Shown: positions 10,956 through 20,096 of the stretch, piece by piece
Layout: each line of letters starts with the position of its first letter
Position numbering within the stretch: the first letter of the stretch is position 1
NCBI RefSeq assembly: GCF_021513135.1
Contig: NZ_CP090980.1
Coordinates: 682,001 to 746,000, forward strand
Direction: 5' to 3'
Length of the DNA stretch: 64,000 nt
Origin: Vibrio sp. SS-MA-C1-2
GTDB lineage: Bacteria; Pseudomonadota; Gammaproteobacteria; Enterobacterales; Vibrionaceae
The notes under the pieces: generated by a model
Database searches by the model: none
Told to the model about the DNA's origin: nothing
Seen by the model: the letters and a program-made list of their open reading frames with translations, nothing else
Made by a program: the position numbers and the translations under genes

Positions 10956-12122
10956 ATGTCAAAAAAATTCATATCAGCTGTTATTATTGGAATATTGATA
11001 ATCCTTGCTGTTGTTTTCGGATTTAACCACCTGAAGAAGCAGAAAATTAAAGAGGCATTGTCTCACCTAAAATTGCCAGCAGTTCCAGTAACTACTGTGG
11101 TTGCCAAGTCAGATACATGGACGCAAAAAATTCCTGCTATTGGTCGTGTAACGACAAATCAAGGCGTAAATATTACTTCCCAGATGTCTGGTCAAGTAAG
11201 ACAAATCAACTTTAAATCAGGTCAATCGGTACATGAAGGGGATGTATTGATTCAACTTGATGATCGTCTATTACAAGCTGATTTAGTCACCAGTAAAGCA
11301 AATTTAAAATTAGCGGAGCTAGAGTACAAGCGCCAAGTAAGACTACTCAAAAATAGCAATACATCACAGAACTCTGTTGATGAAGCGTTTGCCAATTTAG
11401 AAACAAGTAAAGCAAATACCCAATATATCAAAACTCAAATTGATTTCATGCAAATCAAAGCACCTTTTTCGGGTAAATTAGGCTTACGTCAGGTTGATCT
11501 TGGTGATTATATAAAACCGGGTGATACGATTGTTGAGCTACAAAATTTAGATAAAACTTATATCGATATTTCAATTCCTGAAATGTACCTAAATAAAGTC
11601 ACTGTAGGTCAAACAATTACCTTTACGACTTCAGGCACTGACAATAAAAATCATACGGCTAAAATTAGTGCGATAAATCCATCAATTGATGATCAATCTC
11701 GTAACTTGGATATTCGCGCACAAATTGTCAAAGAAGATAAGGTTACTTTCCTTCCGGGAATGTATGTTGAAGCGTCAATTATTACTCACGATGTCACCGA
11801 CTTGATTGTTATTCCGACGGTTGCGATTAACTACTCATTATATGGTGATACGGTTTATATCATTGATCCAAAATCAAAAAGTGATACTGATATTGTCACT
11901 GATAGTAAAGGTAAGACATTCCCTGTCTATCATGCGATTCGTCGAACCGTTAAAGTTGGTGAACGTCGAGATAGTAAAGTAGGCGTTATTGCTGGCTTGA
12001 AAAAGGGTGATATGATTGTCACTTCTAACCAGCAACAACTTAAAAAGAAGTCTCGAGTTATCATTAACAACTCTCAGCCTTTCCCTTCAATAACTTCTGC
12101 AAATGAAGCAAAGTCAAAGTAG
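10956..12122 (+). CDS. RND efflux periplasmic adaptor (membrane fusion protein)
   Basis: Links an inner-membrane RND pump to an outer-membrane channel. An N-terminal membrane anchor (ISAVIIGILIILAVVFGF) is followed by the barrel-sandwich/lipoyl half ending QVRQINFKSGQSVHEGDVLIQLD, a short coiled coil (residues ~100-150) and the second lipoyl half (FMQIKAPFSGKLGLRQVDLGDYIKPGD), then beta-barrel and membrane-proximal domains. I prefer the Met at 10956 (MSKKFISA) because GATGAG lies 7 bases before it; the in-frame ATG at 10944 has no spaced ribosome binding site. It ends nine bases before the permease gene, so the two form an operon. No outer-membrane factor is encoded next to it, so it presumably uses a TolC homologue elsewhere. 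Confidence 0.9.
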   Translation: MSKKFISAVIIGILIILAVVFGFNHLKKQKIKEALSHLKLPAVPVTTVVAKSDTWTQKIPAIGRVTTNQGVNITSQMSGQVRQINFKSGQSVHEGDVLIQLDDRLLQADLVTSKANLKLAELEYKRQVRLLKNSNTSQNSVDEAFANLETSKANTQYIKTQIDFMQIKAPFSGKLGLRQVDLGDYIKPGDTIVELQNLDKTYIDISIPEMYLNKVTVGQTITFTTSGTDNKNHTAKISAINPSIDDQSRNLDIRAQIVKEDKVTFLPGMYVEASIITHDVTDLIVIPTVAINYSLYGDTVYIIDPKSKSDTDIVTDSKGKTFPVYHAIRRTVKVGERRDSKVGVIAGLKKGDMIVTSNQQQLKKKSRVIINNSQPFPSITSANEAKSK

Positions 12123-12131
12123 GAGCTGTGA

Positions 12132-15100
12132 ATGAAGTTTACTGATGTTTTTATTAAAAAACCGGTGCTTGCGATCGTTTTAAGTTTGGTCTTGTTAGTA
12201 CTTGGCTTGAAATCATTCCAAGATCTGCAAGTAAGACAATATCCAAAACTTGAGTCTGGTGTTATTACCGTAACAACTAATTATCCAGGTGCAAGCTCGT
12301 CAAGTGTACAGGGATATGTAACACAGCCGTTAGAAGCACAGATTGCACAAACTGAAGGTGTCGATTATATGACATCAGACAGTAGTTTGGGTAAATCAAC
12401 GATTACCGTTTACTTAAAGTTAGATTATCCCTCGGATAAAGCGTTAACTGAAATCCTATCTTTAGTTCAACAGGTTAAATACCGTTTGCCTGCAGGAGTA
12501 CAAGATTCGAGTATCGTTAAATCAACGTCTGATTCACCAATTTTGTATTTGGCACTATCGAGTAACACACTCGAGACACAACAACTTTCAGACTTTGCGA
12601 GCCGAGTAGCTAAGCCAATTTTCTCAACAGTTAGTGGTGTATCAAAGGTTGATATTTTTGGTCAGCGTGACTTTGCGATGCGTCTTTGGCTAAATCCAAC
12701 CAAAATGGCTGCATTTGGCGTGACAGCCTCTGATGTTCAAGCGGCAATCAAAGCGAATAATGCGGTTAGTGCTGCGGGTAAAGTGAAAAATGATTTCATT
12801 GAGATTGAGATCAATGCACATACTGATGCTAGCACCGTTGAACAATTTAAGAATATTTCGATTAAAGCAAAAGATGGTCGTTTTATTCATGTTAAAGATA
12901 TTGCGACGGTTGAGCTAGGTGCAAACAGTTACGATACTATTGTAAAATTCAATGGTAATCAAAGTATTATGGTGGCATTAACCAACACAGCAACGGCAAA
13001 CCCGTTAACTGTAGTCGAGGATGCTTACAAGGTACTACCTGAGATTCAAAGCAGTTTACCTGATGGTGTGACAGCAAAAGTTGTTTACGATAAAACTAAG
13101 TTTATCAACTCCTCCATTGAAGAAGTAATTAAAACCCTTGGTGAAGCCGCACTGATCGTTATTATCGTGATCTTTGCCTTTTTAGGCTCATTCCGAGCAA
13201 TGTTTATCCCATTGGTGACGATACCTTTGTCTCTGATCGGTTCAATGTTCTTTATGATGGCGCTTGGTTTTAGTTTAAACTTGCTGACATTGTTAGCGAT
13301 GGTATTGGCTATCTCGCTGGTGGTCGATGATGCCATTGTCGTGGTGGAGAATACCTTCCGACATTTGGAAGAGGGAACGCCTCCACTTAAAGCTGCAATT
13401 TTAAGTGCACGGGAGATCACAGGGCCGGTTATTGCAATGACCATTACGCTTGCTGCGGTTTATGCGCCTATCGGTTTTATGGGAGGATTAACGGGTAAGT
13501 TGTTTACTGAGTTTGCCTTCACATTGGCAGGATCAGTGATTATCTCTGGCTTTATTGCCTTAACATTGACTCCGATGATGTGTTCTAAGATGTTATCAAA
13601 AGATACCTTAGAAGCACCATTAGTTAAGAAAATTGACCGAGTGATAGAAAAGGTCACCAAATTTTATGAGAAAATGTTATCGAGCTGTCTTCGCAACCGA
13701 ATTATGGTTTGGCCATTAGCGGCAACCATTCTAGTCTCTTTGGTCTTTATGTTTACTCATACCTCTTCTGAGCTTGCACCTCAAGAGGATCAGGGTATCG
13801 TGATGATGATGGGTAAAGGTCCATCGTATGCAAATACTAATTATTTGGATAACTTTACTAAGCCATTAAGTAAAACCACCGAATCCTATCCTGAGTCTCA
13901 ATTAACAGCGATGATTAATGGTTATACTAATAACCACACGTTCTTTGGATTCTCGGTATTAACGGATTGGGGACAGCGCGAACGTTCTGCACAAGACTTG
14001 ATGAAAGAAATTAAGAAGGATACTGTGTCACTTCCGGGTGTTCAGCTTTATACTTTCTCACCACCAGATTTACCAGGAACACCACAAGGTCTTCCATTTC
14101 AGATGATTTTAAAAACGCCAACAGGCAGTTATCAAGATCTATATAACTATGCTGAGAAGATGAAAGCTTACGCAATGAAGAGCGGTAAATTCATCTATAT
14201 GCAGAATGATTTAGATTTCAACAAACCACAGCTTGAGATCTCAATTAATCGCGATAAAGCCGCATTAATGCAGGTAAGCCCTTCGGATATCGGTGTTGTT
14301 TTGCAGCGTTATTTGAGTGAAGGTTTTGTTAACTACTTTGCATTAAACGAACGTAGTTATCAGGTTATTACTCAGGTTTCAGGGGACTATCGCAATACTC
14401 GTGAAAAACTGAAGAGTTACTACATCAAGTCTCAAAATGGTGAGATGGTTCCTCTTTCTGCAGTTGTGACAATTACGCAAAGTATTCAGCCCTCAGCGGT
14501 TGATCAGTTCCAGCAGTTAAACAGTGCAACGATTGAAGGTAAGATGATGCCAGGTGTCAGTATCGGTGATGCCTATACTGTGATGGAACAGGCAGCAAAA
14601 GAGATTTTACCTAAATCTTATAGTACCGATACATCAGGTCAATTACGTCAGTTTATCCAAGAAGGCTCTTCTTTGGTTCAGACGTTCTTCTTAGCCTTGA
14701 TTATTATCTATTTAGTGCTGGCTGCACAGTTTGAGAGCTTCCGAGATCCATTAACGGTATTGGTCAGTGTTCCGCTGTCAATATTTGGGGCGATGATCCC
14801 ACTCTATTTCGGGGTGGATACATTAAATATCTATACCGAAGTCGGGTTGGTAACTTTAATCGGTCTGATCAGTAAACACGGTATCTTGATTGTAGAGTTT
14901 GCTAACCAGCTTCAACGTGAAGAAGGGTTAAGTAAGATTGAAGCTGCGAAGAAATCAGCGGCAATTCGTCTACGTCCCGTATTGATGACAACAGCCGCGA
15001 TGGTTATCGGTGTTGTTCCATTGGTTATTGCTGCTGGTGCGGGGGCTCAGAGTCGTTTCTCTATCGGTCTTGTGATAACCGTTGGTATGTCGATTGGTAC

Positions 15101-15242
15101 GCTATTTACGCTGTTTGTTGTACCAACGGTATATAGCTTCTTAGCAGCAGAACATAATCATGAGAAGAATGATGATGATCTGGATGAATCAGAGACGATA
15201 GTGACTGCGAAAAAGCCATTAGAGCATAAAATCGCAGATTAA
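12132..15242 (+). CDS. RND multidrug efflux transporter permease (HAE1-type)
   Basis: Inner-membrane proton-driven drug exporter of the AcrB/MexF/VexB superfamily; 1036 residues is standard. It begins MKFTDVFIKKPVLAIVLSLVLLVLG (TM1). The first porter half has NYPGASSSSVQGYVTQPLE, and the TM4 proton-relay region carries the paired aspartates in LAISLVVDDAIVVVENTFRHLEEG. The second half ends with TM10-12 (GLISKHGILIVEFANQLQREEG, RLRPVLMTTAAMVIGVVPL). The short charged tail is rich in D and E. It is cotranscribed with the adaptor at 10956 and closes on the terminator at 15269. Substrate range cannot be read from sequence; no local regulator is present. Confidence 0.93.
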   Translation: MKFTDVFIKKPVLAIVLSLVLLVLGLKSFQDLQVRQYPKLESGVITVTTNYPGASSSSVQGYVTQPLEAQIAQTEGVDYMTSDSSLGKSTITVYLKLDYPSDKALTEILSLVQQVKYRLPAGVQDSSIVKSTSDSPILYLALSSNTLETQQLSDFASRVAKPIFSTVSGVSKVDIFGQRDFAMRLWLNPTKMAAFGVTASDVQAAIKANNAVSAAGKVKNDFIEIEINAHTDASTVEQFKNISIKAKDGRFIHVKDIATVELGANSYDTIVKFNGNQSIMVALTNTATANPLTVVEDAYKVLPEIQSSLPDGVTAKVVYDKTKFINSSIEEVIKTLGEAALIVIIVIFAFLGSFRAMFIPLVTIPLSLIGSMFFMMALGFSLNLLTLLAMVLAISLVVDDAIVVVENTFRHLEEGTPPLKAAILSAREITGPVIAMTITLAAVYAPIGFMGGLTGKLFTEFAFTLAGSVIISGFIALTLTPMMCSKMLSKDTLEAPLVKKIDRVIEKVTKFYEKMLSSCLRNRIMVWPLAATILVSLVFMFTHTSSELAPQEDQGIVMMMGKGPSYANTNYLDNFTKPLSKTTESYPESQLTAMINGYTNNHTFFGFSVLTDWGQRERSAQDLMKEIKKDTVSLPGVQLYTFSPPDLPGTPQGLPFQMILKTPTGSYQDLYNYAEKMKAYAMKSGKFIYMQNDLDFNKPQLEISINRDKAALMQVSPSDIGVVLQRYLSEGFVNYFALNERSYQVITQVSGDYRNTREKLKSYYIKSQNGEMVPLSAVVTITQSIQPSAVDQFQQLNSATIEGKMMPGVSIGDAYTVMEQAAKEILPKSYSTDTSGQLRQFIQEGSSLVQTFFLALIIIYLVLAAQFESFRDPLTVLVSVPLSIFGAMIPLYFGVDTLNIYTEVGLVTLIGLISKHGILIVEFANQLQREEGLSKIEAAKKSAAIRLRPVLMTTAAMVIGVVPLVIAAGAGAQSRFSIGLVITVGMSIGTLFTLFVVPTVYSFLAAEHNHEKNDDDLDESETIVTAKKPLEHKIAD

Positions 15243-15268
15243 GTTTTCTTCTGTAAGCCTAATAAAAA

Positions 15269-15302
15269 AGAGCAGCTTCTTAGAGGCTGCTCTTTTTGTT
15301 TT
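15269..15302. terminator. Bidirectional terminator between RND operon and K+ channel gene
   Basis: AGAGCAGC (15269-15276) pairs with GCTGCTCT (15286-15293); A-run on the left and T-run on the right fit termination in both directions for these convergent genes. Confidence 0.8.
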
Positions 15303-15323
15303 TATAAAGTGTTTAACTACTCA

Positions 15324-16343
15324 TTAATGCCAATGAAAATTGTCTATACGCTCATCAGCGATATAGAAAATTTTATCCCCTTGACTAATCTTGGTTGTTA
15401 AATCAGGGTTTATTATGATTTCGCCCTGTTGTTCAATCGCGATGAGTGTCGCATCATTCTGTTCTTTAAATTTCTGGAAAAGTGAGGCTATTTCACGATT
15501 TTCGCCTTGATAAATGACACTATATTGAGTCATCCCTTTATGGCTAGTTAAAAGCTCATGATGTAATTCGCTGGAACCGGGATCAATCGCCGCTTTTGCT
15601 AACATCTCCACCGCCACTGATGGAATACATTCAGCATTTGGACAGTGTTGCTTCAGTAATTTCGCTAAGGATTCATCATGAAAATAAGCCAGTAGGTGTG
15701 CTTTCGGATTTAAATGACTACTGTATAAAGCGGCAGAAAGGGTAATGTCATCTTCTGGATTATCAATAATAATACAGTTAGCCGTCTTCATTGAGGTCAA
15801 CTCAGCAACTTGTGGGTCGGTAAAGCTATTGACGCGAACAAACTCTATTTTACCTGGAAGTGGGTTTTCCATCTCAGGTCGAACACAAAGAACAATCGCT
15901 CGATGCTCTTTTACTTCATGTTGCAACATATTGATTAAATGAAGTGTTCTCTGTTCATTCCAACCTAAAATTAAAATATGATCTTTCACGTTTACCTCTC
16001 TTGTTCCTAAAATGCCACTTCTCCAATACTGAATGGCTGCACTTGCTAATTGCCCTATAATGACACCAAATAGACTCAACCCTACAGGTATTACAAATAG
16101 AGCAACAACCCACTGACCTAAAGGCGTTGAAGGTGAAAGATCACCATATCCGACCGTTGAGGCGGTGACTAATATGTAATATATAAATTGCGAGGTAGAG
16201 TGAGTTAACTGCTCTTCTTGAGCAATAATAAGGAGTAACCAGCTGATAACTAAGTAACTGGTTAGCGCAATGAGTAAAGTTTTTTTTGTAATATGGCTTA
16301 TATGGGAGATAAACCAACGGCGACAGAGTCTCCAAAATTCCAT
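15324..16343 (-). CDS. Potassium channel with RCK/TrkA-N domain
   Basis: A two-transmembrane K+ channel with cytoplasmic regulatory domain. TM1 is around residues 22-41 (TLLIALTSYLVISWLLLIIA), the pore helix and selectivity filter TVGYGD are at residues 63-68, and TM2 is around 79-100. The RCK (TrkA-N) domain begins at DHILILGWNEQ, a Rossmann fold in which the usual GxGxxG is reduced to LGWNEQ, so nucleotide binding is uncertain. It includes ANCIIIDNPEDDITLSAALYSS, and a TrkA-C-like segment closes the protein (KISQGDKIFYIADE). 339 residues is typical for MthK-style or VIC-family bacterial channels. It stands alone and converges on the RND operon. Confidence 0.88.
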   Translation of the reverse strand: MEFWRLCRRWFISHISHITKKTLLIALTSYLVISWLLLIIAQEEQLTHSTSQFIYYILVTASTVGYGDLSPSTPLGQWVVALFVIPVGLSLFGVIIGQLASAAIQYWRSGILGTREVNVKDHILILGWNEQRTLHLINMLQHEVKEHRAIVLCVRPEMENPLPGKIEFVRVNSFTDPQVAELTSMKTANCIIIDNPEDDITLSAALYSSHLNPKAHLLAYFHDESLAKLLKQHCPNAECIPSVAVEMLAKAAIDPGSSELHHELLTSHKGMTQYSVIYQGENREIASLFQKFKEQNDATLIAIEQQGEIIINPDLTTKISQGDKIFYIADERIDNFHWH

Positions 16344-16474
16344 GTAAAAAGTCTCAAAAAATATTCTTTAAGTAAGGATAAACTATTTTAAACATAAATG
16401 ATTGTTTCAGGTGTTTTTTAGGTTAATCCTCGCTTTAACTCAATGACTTAAAGTCTATCCATTGAGTTGTCGGC

Positions 16475-16606
16475 AAAATCATTGGTGTTGCTAGTCGGTG
16501 ATAAACGAGTAAGCCCCCATGAACATAGATGTACTTTATGATTGAGGAGAGTGAACGTAGCCGTTACTGTTATAAACCTAGACTAGCAACTTTAAGTAAG
16601 AAGAAT
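16475..16606 (-). repeat. ERIC-type IRU, variant subfamily, copy 4
   Basis: Reverse-oriented copy whose left arm reads, on the minus strand, CTAGGTTTATAACAGTAACG instead of the usual CTAGGTTGTTGGCTGC. The same variant occurs at 20907 and 63652. Confidence 0.8.
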
Positions 16607-16689
16607 ATAAACAAACTTATCTCTTAGCAACTAAATTGAGAGAAGAAATTAACCTTGTTATCTCTCTATTTTTATTACAAAAGAGGGAG

Positions 16690-16950
16690 CTAGCGTTTAA
16701 CTTCAGACTCTGTTTCAGGTGCTTCAGTTGGTTGTTGGTCAACCGATTCTTCAATCGTCCCTTTGAGTGATTGCTCTTGTTGCTGGGCTTCTTCTTTCAC
16801 TGCGGCGGCTTCTGCTTTTTGCGCCAATGTCGCATCTTGTTCTGTGCTCTCTGGTGTCGGGGGCTGTTGCTCTTCAGCTACTTTCTCTTTGTTGGTTAAA
16901 GAGTTGAAAAAGTTTTTAATAGATTCAATCAATTTATTTATAAAATTCAT
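16690..16950 (-). CDS. Small protein with amphipathic N-terminal helix and Glu/Gln-rich tail
   Basis: 86 residues, family not recognised. The first 23 residues (MNFINKLIESIKNFFNSLTN) would form an amphipathic helix; the rest is low-complexity and acidic (E, Q, A, T, P) with repeated EEAQQQEQ-type segments. GGAG lies nine bases upstream of the ATG on the minus strand, supporting a real gene. It could bind the membrane surface through the helix. It stands alone between two divergently spaced genes. Low complexity makes homology inference unsafe. Confidence 0.6.
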   Translation of the reverse strand: MNFINKLIESIKNFFNSLTNKEKVAEEQQPPTPESTEQDATLAQKAEAAAVKEEAQQQEQSLKGTIEESVDQQPTEAPETESEVKR

Positions 16951-17246
16951 AAGTTATCTCCAACTTAAATCGGTTTATTTTGAATAAAAATTAATATACT
17001 TTAATAAAAAGCAATTAAAAACAATGTTTTATGATGGTTCGTTTCGGAGATTACGATTATTTTTTTATTGGCTCAATAACAGAGTGTGACTTCTGAGTAA
17101 CAATATTCAATCAGTATCAAATACAGGACAATACAGCAGATCTCAAGTCTAATTTAATAGGTTTTTGTCATTTATTCCTATTGATTGATTGATTTTATTC
17201 GTTGAAAAAATAAGTAGAAGAAGGATTGTTCTGTATCTAATGTTTA

Positions 17247-17260
17247 TTGATCATGGTCAA
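17247..17260 (+). promoter_or_regulatory. FNR-type site upstream of nrdD
   Basis: TTGAT-CATG-GTCAA matches the FNR consensus TTGAT-N4-ATCAA at nine of ten positions. Its centre is about 30 bases before a TTAATA -10-like element (17284-17289), the geometry of a class II activator site near -41.5. This fits anaerobic induction of the class III reductase. Confidence 0.75.
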
Positions 17261-17283
17261 TGTTTAATTTATCTGGTTAGCGC

Positions 17284-17289
17284 TTAATA
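17284..17289 (+). promoter_or_regulatory. Putative -10 element of nrdD promoter
   Basis: TTAATA, positioned as expected for a class II FNR-dependent promoter; no separate -35 is needed. The first NrdR-type box begins at its downstream edge. Confidence 0.5.
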
Positions 17290-17303
17290 CCCACATATTG
17301 TGT
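17288..17303 (+). promoter_or_regulatory. NrdR-type box 1
   Basis: TACCCACATATTGTGT matches the NrdR consensus acaCwAtATaTwGtgt at about 11 of 16 positions. It overlaps the presumed transcription start. Confidence 0.6.
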
Positions 17304-17318
17304 TAACTAAAAATATAA

Positions 17319-17334
17319 GCCCTATATTTTGTGT
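17319..17334 (+). promoter_or_regulatory. NrdR-type box 2
   Basis: GCCCTATATTTTGTGT matches the NrdR consensus at about 13 of 16 positions. It begins exactly 31 bases after box 1, the three-turn spacing typical of paired NrdR boxes. Confidence 0.7.
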
Positions 17335-17371
17335 TGATATTCTTTTTCATTTATGGTTAGGAGTTTTTGAT

Positions 17372-19489
17372 ATGCCGATTGTGATTAAACGAGATGGATG
17401 CCGAGTCCCATTTATTACCACTCGTATTAAAGATGCAGTATTAGGAGCAGCGAAAACGGTCACTGACCTAGATGAACAGTATGCCCTTTCTATTGCTGAG
17501 GCGGTTGAAGTTCAATTTAAACAGCAACAAGAAGTAGAGATAAATCGAATTCAAGATGCGGTTGAAGATCTATTAATGGAAGGCCCGCATAAAGAAGTGG
17601 CACGCGCTTATATCGAATATCGACACGACCGTGATATTGCTCGTGACAAACGTAGTCGTCTAAATGGTGAGATTAGTGGTTTAGTCGATCTAACTAATAC
17701 TGATATTATCAATGAAAATGCCAATAAAGATGGCAAAGTGATCCCGACTCAACGTGATTTACTCGCTGGCATCGTTGCTAAACATTATGCCACACAACAC
17801 ATGTTACCTCGTGACATTGTTCAAGCGCATCAAAATGGGGATATTCATTTTCACGATTTAGATTACTCACCTTTTTTCCCTATGTTTAACTGCATGTTGA
17901 TCGATCTTGAAGGCATGTTGACCCATGGTTTTAAAATGGGTAATGCGGAGATTGATACGCCTCGGTCTATTGCTACTGCAACGGCAGTTACTGCTCAGAT
18001 TATTGCCCAAGTCGCGAGTCATATTTATGGTGGAACAACCATCAACCGCATTGACGAAATTCTTGCGCCTTATGTGACTGCGAGTTTTGAGAAAAATGTT
18101 AAAGTCGCTGAAGAGTGGCAGATCCCCAATGCGCAAGAATTTGCGATCACTCGGACAGAGAAAGAGTGTTTTGATGCCTTTCAGTCATTAGAGTATGAAG
18201 TGAATACCTTACATACAGCGAATGGCCAGACGCCTTTTGTTACCTTTGGTTTTGGATTGGGTGAAAGCTGGCAGTCAAAGTTAATTCAACAGTCAATTTT
18301 AAAGAATCGCATTGCTGGCTTAGGTAAGAATAGTAAAACAGCGGTTTTCCCTAAATTAGTTTTTGCGATTAAAGATGGCTTAAACCATAAGCCTGACGAT
18401 ATCAATTATGATGTTAAGCAGTTAGCGTTAGAGTGTGCCTCTAAACGTATGTACCCTGATATCCTGAACTATGATCAAGTGGTTAAAGTGACAGGTTCAT
18501 TTAAAACCCCAATGGGATGCCGAAGCTTTTTAGGGACTTACGAAGAGAATGGCGAACTGGTTCATGATGGTCGTAATAATTTAGGTGTGGTTTCAATTAA
18601 CTTACCAAGAGTGGCTTTGAAAGCGAAAGGTGATGAGGCTGCTTTCTATCAGTTGTTAGATCAACAGTTAGAGCTAACCAAGCGTGCATTGGATTTCCGA
18701 ATTCAACGTTTAAATGGGGTTAAAGCCCGTGTTGCACCTATTCTTTATATGGAAGGTGCATGTGGTGTTCGTTTAAATGCAGATGATGATATTAGTGAGA
18801 TTTTCAAAAATGGTCGTGCCTCTATTTCACTAGGGTACATTGGTCTTCATGAAACAATCAATGCCCTATTTGGTACTGAAACTCATGTTTATGATAGTGA
18901 GATCTTGCGTCAAAAAGCGGTTGAAATTGTCCAGCATTTACGTGCTGTCACTGAGCGCTGGAAAGAAGAGTCTGGTTATGGGTTTAGCCTTTATAGTACG
19001 CCAAGTGAGAATCTGTGTAACCGTTTCTGCAATATAGATGCAAAAGAGTTTGGTGTCGTTGATGGTGTGACAGATAAAGGTTACTACACCAATAGTTTCC
19101 ATTTAGATGTTGAAAAACAAGTTAATCCTTACGACAAAATCGATTTCGAAATGACTTATCCTGCAATCGCAAGTGGTGGTTTTATCTGTTATGGCGAATA
19201 CCCGAATATTCAGCATAACCTAGAAGCGTTAGAAAATGTCTGGGATTACAGCTACAGTCGAGTTCCTTATTATGGAACAAATACGCCGATTGATGAGTGT
19301 TATGAATGCGGTTTTACCGGTGAGTTTAACAGCACCAGTAAAGGGTTTACTTGCCCCAAATGTGGTAATCATAATCCTCAAACCGTTTCGGTGACTCGTC
19401 GAGTGTGTGGTTATTTAGGTAGTCCAGATGCACGTCCATTTAATAGTGGTAAACAAGAAGAAGTTCAGCGTCGCGTAAAACATTTATAA
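17372..19489 (+). CDS. nrdD: Anaerobic ribonucleoside-triphosphate reductase (class III)
   Basis: Reduces ribonucleoside triphosphates to deoxy forms without oxygen, using a glycyl radical. I place the start at MPIVIKRDG (17372), with AGGAG eight bases upstream; the frame is open further upstream from a GTG at 17300, but that would put the NrdR boxes inside the gene. An ATP-cone domain occupies about residues 1-95 (VIKRDGCRVPF, RIQDAVEDLLM), then the catalytic barrel (QNGDIHFHDLDY, CMLIDLEGML, GCRSFLGTY). Near the end is a four-Cys zinc site (CYECG, CPKCG), then the glycyl-radical loop RRVCGYLG, with the radical Gly near residue 680. At 705 residues it is full length. Its activase gene nrdG follows after a terminator. 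Confidence 0.97.
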   Translation: MPIVIKRDGCRVPFITTRIKDAVLGAAKTVTDLDEQYALSIAEAVEVQFKQQQEVEINRIQDAVEDLLMEGPHKEVARAYIEYRHDRDIARDKRSRLNGEISGLVDLTNTDIINENANKDGKVIPTQRDLLAGIVAKHYATQHMLPRDIVQAHQNGDIHFHDLDYSPFFPMFNCMLIDLEGMLTHGFKMGNAEIDTPRSIATATAVTAQIIAQVASHIYGGTTINRIDEILAPYVTASFEKNVKVAEEWQIPNAQEFAITRTEKECFDAFQSLEYEVNTLHTANGQTPFVTFGFGLGESWQSKLIQQSILKNRIAGLGKNSKTAVFPKLVFAIKDGLNHKPDDINYDVKQLALECASKRMYPDILNYDQVVKVTGSFKTPMGCRSFLGTYEENGELVHDGRNNLGVVSINLPRVALKAKGDEAAFYQLLDQQLELTKRALDFRIQRLNGVKARVAPILYMEGACGVRLNADDDISEIFKNGRASISLGYIGLHETINALFGTETHVYDSEILRQKAVEIVQHLRAVTERWKEESGYGFSLYSTPSENLCNRFCNIDAKEFGVVDGVTDKGYYTNSFHLDVEKQVNPYDKIDFEMTYPAIASGGFICYGEYPNIQHNLEALENVWDYSYSRVPYYGTNTPIDECYECGFTGEFNSTSKGFTCPKCGNHNPQTVSVTRRVCGYLGSPDARPFNSGKQEEVQRRVKHL

Positions 19490-19511
19490 ACAATACGTTT
19501 AAGATAAATAG

Positions 19512-19556
19512 GAATGGCAGTGCTGTTGGGATAATCAACAGACTTGCCATTTTTTG
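19512..19556 (+). terminator. Terminator/attenuator between nrdD and nrdG
   Basis: AATGGCA...TGCCATT outer stem (19513-19519 with 19545-19551), with CTGTTG/CAACAG inside, then TTTTTTG. A good intrinsic terminator in a place where read-through is needed to express nrdG unless nrdG has its own promoter. Confidence 0.75.
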
Positions 19557-19617
19557 TTTCCATATTAATTTACCGTAATCAGATCTAAAACCTAATCAAA
19601 AAGTAGAGTAATTGACA

Positions 19618-20085
19618 ATGAACTACCACACTTATTATCCCATTGACGTGTTAAATGGCCCAGGAACCAGAGCGGTAATTTTTGTTTCTGGCTGCGAACA
19701 TCAATGTAAAGGTTGTTATAATCAGTCTACGTTACGATTAGATTCTGGTCATTTATTTGATCAAGAAATGGAGGATCAAATCATTGCAGACCTTCAAGAT
19801 CAGCGAATTAAGCGCCGAGGGTTAACCCTCTCTGGTGGTGATCCCCTTCATCCTGAAAATATCTCAGCAATTTTACAGTTAGTGAAAAGAGTGGAACGTG
19901 AATGTCCCGATAAAGATATTTGGTGTTGGACGGGGTATAAATTGTCAGAGTTGAATGAACGACAGCAGCAAGTTTTACCCTATCTTTCAGCTTTAGTAGA
20001 TGGTAAGTTTGTCAAAGAGTTAGCCGATCCAAGCTTAAAGTGGCGAGGAAGTAGCAACCAAGTTATTCATCAATTTGACAAATGA
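19618..20085 (+). CDS. nrdG: Anaerobic ribonucleotide reductase activating protein (radical SAM)
   Basis: Generates the glycyl radical on NrdD using S-adenosylmethionine and a [4Fe-4S] cluster. The start at 19618 (MNYHTYYPIDVLNGPGTR) matches E. coli NrdG; a TTG six bases earlier is less likely. The cluster motif is CEHQCKGCYN (CxxxCxxC), with SGGDPL and WCWTGYK downstream as in the family. 155 residues, full length. Its TGA overlaps an ATG at 20082, and the MOSC gene begins within 12 bases, so the two are probably coexpressed. Confidence 0.95.
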   Translation: MNYHTYYPIDVLNGPGTRAVIFVSGCEHQCKGCYNQSTLRLDSGHLFDQEMEDQIIADLQDQRIKRRGLTLSGGDPLHPENISAILQLVKRVERECPDKDIWCWTGYKLSELNERQQQVLPYLSALVDGKFVKELADPSLKWRGSSNQVIHQFDK

Positions 20086-20096
20086 ATGGAGTAAGG

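Noticed and set aside
17300-17371. An upstream GTG start that would lengthen NrdD by 24 residues
   Set aside because: The extra residues are not NrdD-like, the better AGGAG site serves 17372, and the NrdR boxes would fall in the coding region.
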